DNA from: Anaerolineae bacterium
GTDB lineage: Bacteria; Chloroflexota; Anaerolineae; Anaerolineales; Villigracilaceae
Length of the DNA stretch: 5,378 nucleotides
Direction of reading: 5' to 3'
Assembly (NCBI GenBank): GCA_003141915.1
Contig: PLNY01000159.1
Span: 1-5,378 of the forward strand
The position numbers and the translations under genes are program-made. This document shows, one piece after another, positions 1-4,820 of the stretch. The first letter of the stretch is position 1. Every line of letters starts with the position of its first letter. Under the pieces are notes generated by a model. It ran no database searches, was not told the origin of the DNA, and saw only the letters and a program-made list of their open reading frames with translations.

Positions 1-687
1 AGCCCGAACGGTCTTGTTTTGAGTGCGGGCAGTTTATTGGTCTTTGCGGTGATCCTTGTCCTGTTGATGACCGGCGGCAATTTGAAATTTCCTTCGATAT
101 TGCGGCCGGTTGTGCCGACTTCGATTCCCGCGCTTCCCACTTCGACTTTGAGTCCGCCTGCCGTTTCGACGGCAACCTCTTCGCCCGAAGCGCCGCCATC
201 ACCTGAAGCATCCTCTACGCCGGTGATCGAAAAATCCACGGCCATTAACAATACGGATACACCCACCGCAGCGAACAGTACCAATACATCCACGACCACG
301 CTGGTTCCGCTTACGCTCGCAACGACTTTGTCTCCGGCAGGTACAATAACCACCACACTCACCGTCGAGTTGACCCCGGTCTATGCGCGCATCAATGCAA
401 CGCAGGCCAATGGAGCGAATCTGCGGCAAAGCCCAGACGGCAAATTTTTGATCGAGCTGGATAACGGCGCGATCGTGGAAATCCAGTCCGATACGCAGGA
501 TGTTAATGGCGTAATATGGGCGCACGTGATTGCCATTCGAAGCAATCAACGCTATGATGGCTGGCTCCTGCAATCCGTTTTGGATATACCCACACCTGTT
601 CCCAATGGAAGTCCATCTTCCACGCCAGCATCAACAACGCTGACTCCTGCCAGCACTGATACGCCAAGCATTACATCTACACCATAA
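1..687 (+). CDS. Membrane-anchored SH3-domain protein with Thr/Ser/Pro-rich linkers (5'-truncated by window edge)
   Basis: The reading frame is open from the first base (SPNGLV precedes a TTG at 19), so the gene very likely starts upstream of the window and the TTG need not be its start. Counting from that TTG, residues 4-19 form a strongly hydrophobic segment (LLVFAVILVLLM), a single membrane span. Residues about 30-118 are a low-complexity Pro/Thr/Ser/Ala linker. Residues about 119-188 resemble a bacterial SH3 (SH3b/SH3_3) domain, with an ANLRQSPDGK motif, a GAIVEI strand and a closing DGWLLQSVL. A second Ser/Thr/Pro-rich tail runs to residue 222. Such domains in exported proteins usually bind peptidoglycan or other wall polymers, so an extracytoplasmic wall-facing role is likely but inferred. 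The missing N-terminus could carry a cytoplasmic regulatory domain, for example RodZ-like or kinase-like. It ends 86 bp before the phosphohexomutase gene on the same strand, with no obvious terminator between them. Confidence 0.75.
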   Translation, partial: SPNGLVLSAGSLLVFAVILVLLMTGGNLKFPSILRPVVPTSIPALPTSTLSPPAVSTATSSPEAPPSPEASSTPVIEKSTAINNTDTPTAANSTNTSTTTLVPLTLATTLSPAGTITTTLTVELTPVYARINATQANGANLRQSPDGKFLIELDNGAIVEIQSDTQDVNGVIWAHVIAIRSNQRYDGWLLQSVLDIPTPVPNGSPSSTPASTTLTPASTDTPSITSTP

Positions 688-693
688 ATATAG

Positions 694-713
694 CCCTACC
701 CTACCCTACCCTA
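694..713. repeat. CCCTA pentanucleotide tandem repeat (4 units)
   Basis: Four perfect CCCTA units lie in the intergenic gap between the SH3 protein and the phosphohexomutase gene, followed by a partial unit. A five-base unit can change copy number by slippage. Here it sits outside coding sequence, where a change would alter only the spacing in the leader. Just downstream an AAATT/AATTT pair (717-731) and a GTCCC-GAA-GGGAC mini-hairpin (740-752) lie before the ribosome binding site. Confidence 0.8.
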
Positions 714-762
714 CCTAAATTCTGCAAATTTGGGGAGGGTGTCCCGAAGGGACGGGAGGGGC

Positions 763-768
763 AAGGAG
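763..768 (+). promoter_or_regulatory. Ribosome binding site of the phosphohexomutase gene
   Basis: AAGGAG ends five bases before the ATG at 774. It fixes that start over the overlapping out-of-frame ATG at 730, which has no comparable site. Confidence 0.8.
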
Positions 769-773
769 AATAC

Positions 774-2276
774 ATGCCCATTCATTTTGGCACTGACGGC
801 TGGCGCGCCGTCATTTCAGATAGTTTCACGTTCGATAATCTTCGCATTGTGGCGCAAGCCGTTGCGGACGCAGTCGCTTCGGAGGGTTGGGACAAATCTG
901 GAAACGGCGACCTGAAACCGGATCCGACCGTTCGTGCCGCGAGCGGTGTGCAGTCGCCGCGAGACGGCAAAAAGATCGTGGTCGGATTCGATACGCGCTT
1001 TCTATCGGATCGCTTCGCGGGCGAAGTCGCGCGTGTGCTCGCCGCGAACGGATTCACCGTTCTGCTTTCGCAATCCGACGCGCCGACCCCGGCGATTTCT
1101 TTCGCGGTCAAACATCAAAGTGCGATTGCAGGCGTGATGATCACGGCTTCGCACAATGCGCCGCGTTATAACGGAGTCAAACTCAAGGGCGCGTTCGGCG
1201 GTTCAGCATTGAATGAACAATGCCGACGCGTAGAAGTGTATATCAATGATAACGAGGAACGCGCGCGCGGCCCGAACTTGATGGATTTTCAAAAGGCACG
1301 CGACGCCGGGTTGATTCAGAAGTTCAACCCGTTGCCCGCTTACTTTGACCATCTTCATACGCTCATCAACACCGAGATCATCGCTGAGAACCCACAGCGT
1401 TTTGTGGTGGATGCCATGTACGGCGCGGGACGCGGCGTGATCAAATCCTTTTTGCAGGGAACCGGCTGCGATATTGCCGAGATCCGCTCGGAGATGAATC
1501 CCGGCTTTGGCGGAATCCACCCCGAACCGATCGCGAAGAATCTCGGTGCGCTCGCTTCTGCAATCAGTTCCGGGATGGGAAACTTTGGTCTCGTCACCGA
1601 CGGCGACGCGGACCGCATCGGCGCGATGGATGAGCGCGGCACGTTCGTCGATCCGCATAAGATCTTTGCCTTGTCGCTGAAATATCTGGTGGAGCAACGC
1701 GGCATGAGCGGCGCGGTCGTGCGGACAGTTTCGACGACCCGCATGATTGATCGTCTTGCGAAGAAATATGGATTGAAGTTATATGAAACGCCAGTGGGAT
1801 TCAATCACATTGCGGATTACATGATGCAGGAAGACGTGTTGATCGGCGGTGAAGAATCGGGCGGCATATCGTTCAAGGGACACATCCCTGAAGGGGATGG
1901 CCCGATCATGGGATTGTTATTGGTTGAAATGATCGCAGCTTGGAAAAAGCCGCTGGGCGAATTGGTCAATGATTTGGTGGAAGAAGTTGGTCCCGCCTTT
2001 TACGAGCGCGTGGACTTGCGCTTGAGTCGTCCCGTTGCCAAAGCGGAGATGACGGAATTTCTCACCAGGCAAGCGCCGAATGAAATTGGCGGCGAGAAAG
2101 TGGATGAGGTCAGCCAGCGCGACGGCGTGAAATATATTATGGCGGATGATTCGTGGCTGCTCATCCGTCCATCGGGAACGGAGCCGGTGTTGCGCGTGTA
2201 TGCTGAGGGAAGAACGCAGGAAATGGTTAAGGCATTGATAGGATATGGGAAGAAGGTCGCGGAGAGCGTGGTGTAA
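774..2276 (+). CDS. Phosphoglucomutase/phosphomannomutase (alpha-D-phosphohexomutase family)
   Basis: Cytoplasmic enzyme that interconverts hexose 1- and 6-phosphates (glucose and/or mannose), feeding glycogen, cell-wall and exopolysaccharide precursors. All four signature regions of the superfamily are visible in the 500-residue product. The N-terminus starts FGTDGWR. The catalytic phosphoserine loop is TASHNAPRYNG, with the active Ser at 126. The metal-binding loop is DGDADR (Asp276, Asp278, Asp280). The sugar-binding loop is GEESGG (359-364), and the C-terminal phosphate-binding loop is RPSGTEP (465-471). The length is normal for the family. Sugar specificity (glucose, mannose or glucosamine) cannot be decided from these motifs, so no gene symbol is given. 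One oddity is a hydrophilic stretch at about residues 37-66 (GWDKSGNGDLKPDP onward) between the first helix and the KKIVVGFDTRF strand. It looks like a lineage-specific loop insertion. The start is supported by the AAGGAG at 763-768. Confidence 0.95.
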   Translation: MPIHFGTDGWRAVISDSFTFDNLRIVAQAVADAVASEGWDKSGNGDLKPDPTVRAASGVQSPRDGKKIVVGFDTRFLSDRFAGEVARVLAANGFTVLLSQSDAPTPAISFAVKHQSAIAGVMITASHNAPRYNGVKLKGAFGGSALNEQCRRVEVYINDNEERARGPNLMDFQKARDAGLIQKFNPLPAYFDHLHTLINTEIIAENPQRFVVDAMYGAGRGVIKSFLQGTGCDIAEIRSEMNPGFGGIHPEPIAKNLGALASAISSGMGNFGLVTDGDADRIGAMDERGTFVDPHKIFALSLKYLVEQRGMSGAVVRTVSTTRMIDRLAKKYGLKLYETPVGFNHIADYMMQEDVLIGGEESGGISFKGHIPEGDGPIMGLLLVEMIAAWKKPLGELVNDLVEEVGPAFYERVDLRLSRPVAKAEMTEFLTRQAPNEIGGEKVDEVSQRDGVKYIMADDSWLLIRPSGTEPVLRVYAEGRTQEMVKALIGYGKKVAESVV

Positions 2277-2345
2277 GCTTATAGTATTCATTAATCTTGC
2301 GCCGACTAATATTCATAATGGCGTATTAGGCGTTGACCATCTAAA

Positions 2346-2359
2346 AGCCGTTGGCGGCT
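2346..2359 (+). other. Small stem-loop just upstream of the ribosome binding site of the 2370 gene
   Basis: AGCCG and CGGCT pair around a TTGG loop. An alternative AAGCC/GGCTT pairing (2345-2349 with 2363-2367) would bury the likely ribosome binding site AAAGG (2361-2365). The two pairings are mutually exclusive, so they could tune translation, but this may be chance. The rest of the 93-bp gap holds only a weak CTAATA/TATTAG inverted repeat (2306-2329) with no T-run. Confidence 0.3.
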
Positions 2360-2369
2360 GAAAGGCTTA

Positions 2370-2774
2370 ATGAGCAAGACGGCATCAGTAAAAGTAATAA
2401 CAAGAATCAGAGAAAGCCGCTTATCTAAAATTATAGTGGCGTTATTTGTACTAATTCTGATTGTTGGCTGTATAGCATCAGCAAAGATGCTATATGATCC
2501 TACTTGTAATATTGACTATCCGTATGATTCCGAAAATAAAGTTAGCACCCTGGTTAATTTTGTACCTGACTATTGTCCTCTTCCATCATCACTCTTAAAA
2601 CCCGACTTTATGTTAACTATCACCAGAAAATATGGTTGGGATCATCATTTCTGTTTGGGAAAAGCAGAAATTCAAACTATGTTTATTAATGATGGGTATG
2701 GCTGTGGTGAATTCGGTGGGTTAATTGTTATTGGGCCAAGTTTACAAGTATTTATTAAGGACACTGACCCTTAA
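2370..2774 (+). CDS. Small exported or membrane-anchored Cys-containing protein, unknown function
   Basis: I do not recognise this 134-residue product. It has a positively charged N-terminus (residues 1-20, with K/R at 3, 8, 12, 14, 17 and 20). A hydrophobic segment follows (about 21-38, IIVALFVLILIVGCIAS). IVGC ending at Cys34 fits a lipobox, so a lipoprotein is possible; otherwise the segment is a signal anchor. The outward-facing remainder has four more cysteines (46, 69, 95, 112), enough for two disulfides, and an aromatic/His-rich KYGWDHHF stretch near 87-94. The gene is visibly AT-richer than the phosphohexomutase gene upstream and uses many AT-ending codons. This suggests acquisition from elsewhere. 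The start is placed at the ATG preceded by AAAGG with a short four-base spacer; no better in-frame start lies nearby. It has no same-strand neighbour close enough to suggest an operon. Being real coding sequence is likely from its organised N-terminus, but its role is open. Confidence 0.65.
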   Translation: MSKTASVKVITRIRESRLSKIIVALFVLILIVGCIASAKMLYDPTCNIDYPYDSENKVSTLVNFVPDYCPLPSSLLKPDFMLTITRKYGWDHHFCLGKAEIQTMFINDGYGCGEFGGLIVIGPSLQVFIKDTDP

Positions 2775-2994
2775 TTTATTTACAATAATGCGCCGCCCAG
2801 CTCCAGCTCCGGCTCCAGCGAATGACCGGGCGAAACAAAAATGGGACAGCGATTACTGTCCCATTCAATTTACAATGTAACCTTTCAGGGGCTACTCACC
2901 CAAGCCAAATTGGTTTATACTGTGCCCACGACGGGGAGTCCGAGTTCCACCCCTAATACCTCTAAAACAGAAAACGGTTATTCGATACACAGGT
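2775..2994. other. Intergenic stretch between the orphan gene and the 21-bp array
   Basis: No convincing gene is seen here. It contains three tandem six-base units of the form (A/G)GCTCC at 2799-2816, then the first copy of the 33-bp hairpin repeat (2840-2872). A CCAAATTGG palindrome (2903-2911) is followed by a TATACT (2916-2921) that resembles a -10 box, but no matching -35 lies at the right distance. The stretch is best read as non-coding. Confidence 0.5.
2840..2872. repeat. 33-bp hairpin repeat, copy 1
   Basis: ATGGGACAG (2841-2849) and CTGTCCCAT (2856-2864) form a perfect 9-bp stem around a six-base loop, followed by TCAATTTA. The same 33 bases recur at 3791-3823 with only three differences (TTA here, GCG there), all in the loop region. 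There is no T-run, so it is a poor intrinsic terminator. It sits about 65 bp after the orphan gene. It is most likely a dispersed palindromic (REP-like) element. Confidence 0.75.
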
Positions 2995-3162
2995 CAGTGT
3001 AAGGCATCATATTGCCAGTGTATGGCATACACTGGCCAGTGTAAAGCATCACATCGTCAGTGTAAGGCATACACTGGTCAGTGTAAAGCATCACATCGCC
3101 AGTGTAAGGCAAAACTTCGTCATATTATCGTTGAACAGGGTCAGTGTAAGGCTTACTTATGC
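2995..3162. repeat. Array of eight 21-bp direct repeats with embedded palindromes (iteron-like)
   Basis: The motif CAGTGTAAGGCAT and close variants begins at 2995, 3016, 3037, 3058, 3079, 3100 and 3142, exactly 21 bases apart. The unit expected at 3121 is present in spacing but badly decayed. Units alternate between two types. Every second junction creates the palindrome TACACTGGCCAGTGTA (perfect at 3028-3043; with one mismatched pair at 3070-3085; also imperfect at 2986-3001), so full palindromes recur every 42 bp with half-sites between them. Twenty-one bases is two helical turns, so all sites face the same side of the helix. That is typical of binding-site arrays such as iterons or stacked operators. 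Because 21 is a multiple of three, the array is also open in two frames. One of them (ATG 3022 to stop 3229-3231) would encode heptads alternating QCKAYTG and QCKASHR. No ribosome binding site precedes that ATG, so I annotate DNA repeats rather than a gene. Confidence 0.85.
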
Positions 3163-3220
3163 ATGGGAATGGTATCTACGCTAGGCTACGACAGGGCGCA
3201 ATCCGGCGTCCTGAAGAAAA

Positions 3221-3226
3221 AAGGAG
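3221..3226 (+). promoter_or_regulatory. Ribosome binding site of the 3233 gene
   Basis: AAGGAG lies six bases before the ATG at 3233, inside an A-rich leader (GAAGAAAAAAGGAG). It is a strong site and decides the start. Confidence 0.85.
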
Positions 3227-3232
3227 CATAAA

Positions 3233-3598
3233 ATGGCAAAAAATGAGACTGTTCGTATCCGCCCGAGCATCCTGAAAGCCGATGAGGATGCCCTCACCGC
3301 CCTGCAGGCTATGCAGGATTACAACCCAGCCAACACCGCTTTCTCCAAATCCACCGTGACCGGCTCGCTCGCTGACATGCAGGCCGCACAACAGGCCGAA
3401 GTCATCGCCCAGAACGCTCTGGACGCCGCCCGCGACGCGGCCGTCAAAGCCGAGTGGAATTTTCACGATGCCATGTTGGGCGTCAAGACGCAGGTCGTTG
3501 CCCAGTACGGGGATGATTCAGACCAGGCGCAGGCTCTGGGCTTGACGAAGAAATCCGAACGCAAAGCGCCTGTCCGCAAGGCAAAGGCCAAAGCCTGA
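3233..3598 (+). CDS. Conserved-looking small Ala-rich helical protein with basic tail, unknown function
   Basis: The 121-residue product has no signal peptide or membrane segment. It opens with MAKNETVRIRPS and then has predicted helical, Ala/Gln-rich segments (about 16-30 and 45-92) with a DYNPAN turn at 29-34 between them. A QYGDDSDQAQALGL motif (91-104) follows, then a Lys/Arg-rich tail (106-121, KKSERKAPVRKAKAKA). I recall hypothetical proteins with this architecture, especially the QYG-DSD-QALGL-KKSERK ending, in environmental genomes. That is memory, not a search. The basic Lys/Ala tail resembles nucleic-acid-binding tails, and a coiled-coil or DNA-associated role is possible but unproven. 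The gene stands alone. The 21-bp array lies 71 bp upstream and is the most likely regulatory region. The gene is GC-rich like the phosphohexomutase gene and unlike the 2370 orphan. Its stop codon lies inside the left arm of a 171-bp palindrome. Confidence 0.8.
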   Translation: MAKNETVRIRPSILKADEDALTALQAMQDYNPANTAFSKSTVTGSLADMQAAQQAEVIAQNALDAARDAAVKAEWNFHDAMLGVKTQVVAQYGDDSDQAQALGLTKKSERKAPVRKAKAKA

Positions 3599-3765
3599 GA
3601 GAGTGTTTTAAAACTTGTTTCTAAATGTCATTCTGAGCCGCGAAGCGGCGAAGAATCTCAAAATTTTGATGGAAAACTGGCGTGCAAAGCGAGATTCTTC
3701 ACTCCCTGTGGTCGCTCAGAATGACATGACCACGGTTACTCGTGACTTTTAAAACAGTCTCTGAG
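3595..3765. repeat. Nested palindromic (MITE- or REP-like) element overlapping a stop codon
   Basis: Three levels of inverted repeat share one centre. The outer 19-bp arms (3595-3613 and 3747-3765) match at 17 of 19 positions. The middle 13-bp arms ATGTCATTCTGAG/CTCAGAATGACAT (3625-3637 and 3715-3727) are perfect. The inner 10-bp arms GAAGAATCTC/GAGATTCTTC (3650-3659 and 3691-3700) are also perfect. The left half has a side hairpin GCCGC-GAA-GCGGC (3637-3649), and TCAAAATTTTGA (3658-3669) is a perfect palindrome. The left outer arm contains the TGA of the preceding gene. The middle and inner arms closely resemble a palindromic repeat that I recall scattered in genomes of several phyla. No coding capacity for a transposase is present, so any mobility would depend on an enzyme elsewhere. 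A transcript would fold into a long hairpin at the 3' end of the gene. Confidence 0.8.
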
Positions 3766-3790
3766 GTTTGGCGCAAATCAACAGAATCAG

Positions 3791-3823
3791 AATGGGACAG
3801 CGAGCGCTGTCCCATTCAATTTA
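3791..3823. repeat. 33-bp hairpin repeat, copy 2
   Basis: This is the second copy of the element at 2840-2872. GAATGGGACAGC (3790-3801) and GCTGTCCCATTC (3806-3817) give a perfect 12-bp stem with a GAGC loop, followed by AATTTAAAA. The stem is longer than in copy 1 because the loop-side bases also pair. The two copies bracket the 21-bp array, the 3233 gene and the nested palindrome. Confidence 0.8.
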
Positions 3824-3828
3824 AAACA

Positions 3829-3874
3829 TAGGGGCGATCCGTCATCGATACTCGAAGACTGCGAGTCGCCCCTA
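3829..3874. repeat. GC-rich inverted repeat; possible terminator of the minus-strand trpB remnant
   Basis: TAGGGGCGA (3829-3837) and TCGCCCCTA (3866-3874) are perfect 9-bp arms around an internal ACTCG/CGAGT stem. On the minus strand it begins nine bases after the stop of the TrpB fragment and is followed by TGTTTTAAAT. It could therefore have ended that gene's transcript. It also resembles common dispersed palindromes. Confidence 0.5.
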
Positions 3875-3883
3875 CAAATTTGT

Positions 3884-4258
3884 TTATGCGGGCATGCTGA
3901 CTTTTGGCAGCTCAGCCATCGCGGTCTGAACCGCCTCAGCAGGATATTCGTAATCCTCCAGCTTCCCATTCAGGAACGATTCGTAGGCGCTCAAGTCAAA
4001 GTGGCCGTGACCCGATAAGTTGAACAAGATCACGCGCTTCTCGCCTTTCTTTTTGGCGTCCAAGGCTTCATCGATTGCGGCGCGGATGGCGTGCGCCGAT
4101 TCGGACGCAGGGATAATGCCTTCGGTGCGTGCAAATTGAATGGCGGCTTCGAACGTCGGCTTCTGTTTGACCGCTGTTGCATTGATCAGCCCCGCGTCAA
4201 AAAATGCGCCCAGGCTGGGAGCCATGCCGTGATAACGTAATCCGCCAGCGATACGAGA
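3884..4258 (-). pseudogene. trpB: Tryptophan synthase beta chain, TrpB2 type, C-terminal fragment
   Basis: Only the last 125 or so residues remain, against roughly 430-450 in complete TrpB2 proteins. The PLP-binding lysine region and most of both domains are lost. What is present is well preserved: AGGLRYHGMAPS, then FARTEGIIPASESAHAIRAA, then VILFNLSGHGHFDLSAYE. The serine of NLSGHG is the residue that contacts the PLP ring nitrogen in this family. The GHGHFD form and the GLRYHGMAP motif point to TrpB2 rather than TrpB1. Homology runs back to SRIAGG at about 4247-4258. The next codon is TGA (4259-4261) and two more in-frame stops follow by 4279, so the break is sharp. A Met at 4225 could start a 113-residue peptide, but it could not be a working enzyme. 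The reading frame shows no internal damage, so the truncation is probably recent. TrpB2 normally condenses serine with indole to make tryptophan. Confidence 0.85.
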
Positions 4259-4279
4259 TCAGGGCTCTTAACTCTCTCA

Positions 4280-4425
4280 CTTCCACCGGAATGGCTTCTG
4301 TTCGCTCAAGGCCACGGGCGAACTCACCTGGCCTGCCACGGTCTCAGGGCGTCGATCAAGTCCGCTCGTTTCTTCAGACTTTGGTATACTGCTTTTCGGA
4401 ACTCGTTGATTTTGTTTTTCTTCAC
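4280..4425 (-). pseudogene. Transposase N-terminal remnant (DDE-type, frameshifted)
   Basis: Reading leftward from a GTG at 4423-4425, one frame gives KKNKINEFRKAVYQSLKKRA followed by DLIDAL. After a shift near 4345 a second frame gives TVAGQVSSPVALSEQKPFR and ends at TGA 4277-4279. Removing two bases (AG, at about 4343-4344) would join them as DALTVAGQVSSPVALSE. I recognise this pattern, FR-AVYQ-KRADALIDLIDALTVAG-SPVALSE-PFRRKFSS, as the beginning of a DDE transposase of the IS4-like group. The exact IS family is uncertain. The catalytic core is absent and no complete inverted-repeat ends are seen. Three stop codons lie between it and the TrpB fragment. The 54 bp just upstream on the minus strand (4426-4479) give an unassigned short open frame ending MELADKVFV. 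This may be IS leader sequence. Confidence 0.55.
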
Positions 4426-4479
4426 ACAAAAACTTTATCAGCAAGTTCCATTTCTGTTAAGGTTCCACGAACTCTAAAC

Positions 4480-4617
4480 TCAAGCAGTAAAGAACTTATC
4501 CAAAAATTCACGGCGTAATTCGGTTTCGTTCTTGCTGGAACGATACGAATCTAAATTCTGCTCGAAAGTCTCAACCAATTTATGAATAATTGTGGGGGCG
4601 GTAGTTTGTGATGTCAT
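4480..4617 (-). pseudogene. N-terminus of a restriction-modification-type protein, cut at codon 45
   Basis: Starting at ATG 4615-4617 the minus strand encodes 45 residues and then a TGA. The segment includes IHKLVETFEQNLDSYRSS and NETELRREFLDKFF. This closely resembles the N-terminus of Eco57I/type IIG-like methyltransferase-endonucleases, which continue FFTALGWDV after this helix and run for many hundreds of residues. Here FFTA is followed directly by a stop and unrelated sequence, so the gene was broken at about 4482 by insertion or deletion. A weak AGG lies upstream of the ATG. It sits immediately beyond the attC-like site, the usual place for the old flank of a cassette array. Without a methylase or nuclease domain it cannot act. 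The family call comes from recognition of this one motif and is moderate. Confidence 0.6.
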
Positions 4618-4665
4618 TACCTGATTTTACCCGAATAAAAAAATGAGATTATTGTGCAAGGGGCT

Positions 4666-4789
4666 TGCCAACGGTTTGCGTTACCGGTGGGGCGGATTGG
4701 CGAGACTCGCTTATATTATTGCGCGAAACTTGGCAAATCGCACTGCGTATCTTGGGGCGAAGCCCCGTCCGGTGCACGCTGTGTTGGGC
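4666..4789 (-). repeat. attC-like integron recombination site (124 bp)
   Basis: Read on the minus strand, the site opens with GCCCAAC (4783-4789), fitting the RYYYAAC R'' box, and closes with GTTGGCA (4666-4672), which keeps the essential GTT. Just inside, GCGTGCACCGG pairs with CCGGTAACGC. The left arm has one surplus base, the asymmetry that gives attC its extrahelical base and direction, so the site reads on the minus strand like the gene before it. The central part contains a GGGGC-TTC-GCCCC hairpin (4754-4766) and further imperfect pairing. A near-complete palindrome of this size matches the longer attC sites of chromosomal integrons. The last 18 bases, CAACGGTTTGCGTTACCG on the plus strand, are repeated exactly at the right edge of the window. 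Confidence 0.75.
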
Positions 4790-4820
4790 GGCATTGGCGA
4801 GGAGGCAACTTTGCCATTGC

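Noticed and set aside
199..573. Antisense open frame within the SH3 protein gene
   Set aside because: The sense strand has clear membrane, linker and SH3 organisation; the antisense product is Arg/Cys-rich noise.
694..713. Telomere-like repeat
   Set aside because: The unit is five bases, only four copies are present, and it lies between two bacterial genes.
1203..1804. Long antisense open frames inside the phosphohexomutase gene
   Set aside because: They arise from the GC-rich codon pattern of the sense gene, have no ribosome binding sites and encode no recognisable motifs.
2300..2366. attC- or attI-like site upstream of the 2370 gene
   Set aside because: GTTGACC and GTTGGCG look suggestive, but no paired RYYYAAC core exists and no element matches the 18-bp attC end seen at 4669 and 5361.
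2791..2833. Decayed attC half (CCGCCCAG, CGCCC/GGGCG) after the 2370 gene
   Set aside because: The AAC core is missing and the intervening sequence is a simple six-base repeat, so it cannot be supported.
2841..2875. Rho-independent terminator of the 2370 gene
   Set aside because: The stem is good but it is followed by TCAATTTACAA rather than a T-run, and the same element recurs at 3791, so a dispersed repeat is the better call.
2995..3162. CRISPR array
   Set aside because: The units are contiguous 21-bp tandem repeats with no unique spacers and no cas genes.
4204..4518. Plus-strand 104-residue open frame over the fragment region
   Set aside because: The minus strand carries recognisable TrpB, transposase and methyltransferase pieces; the plus frame is a shadow of these.
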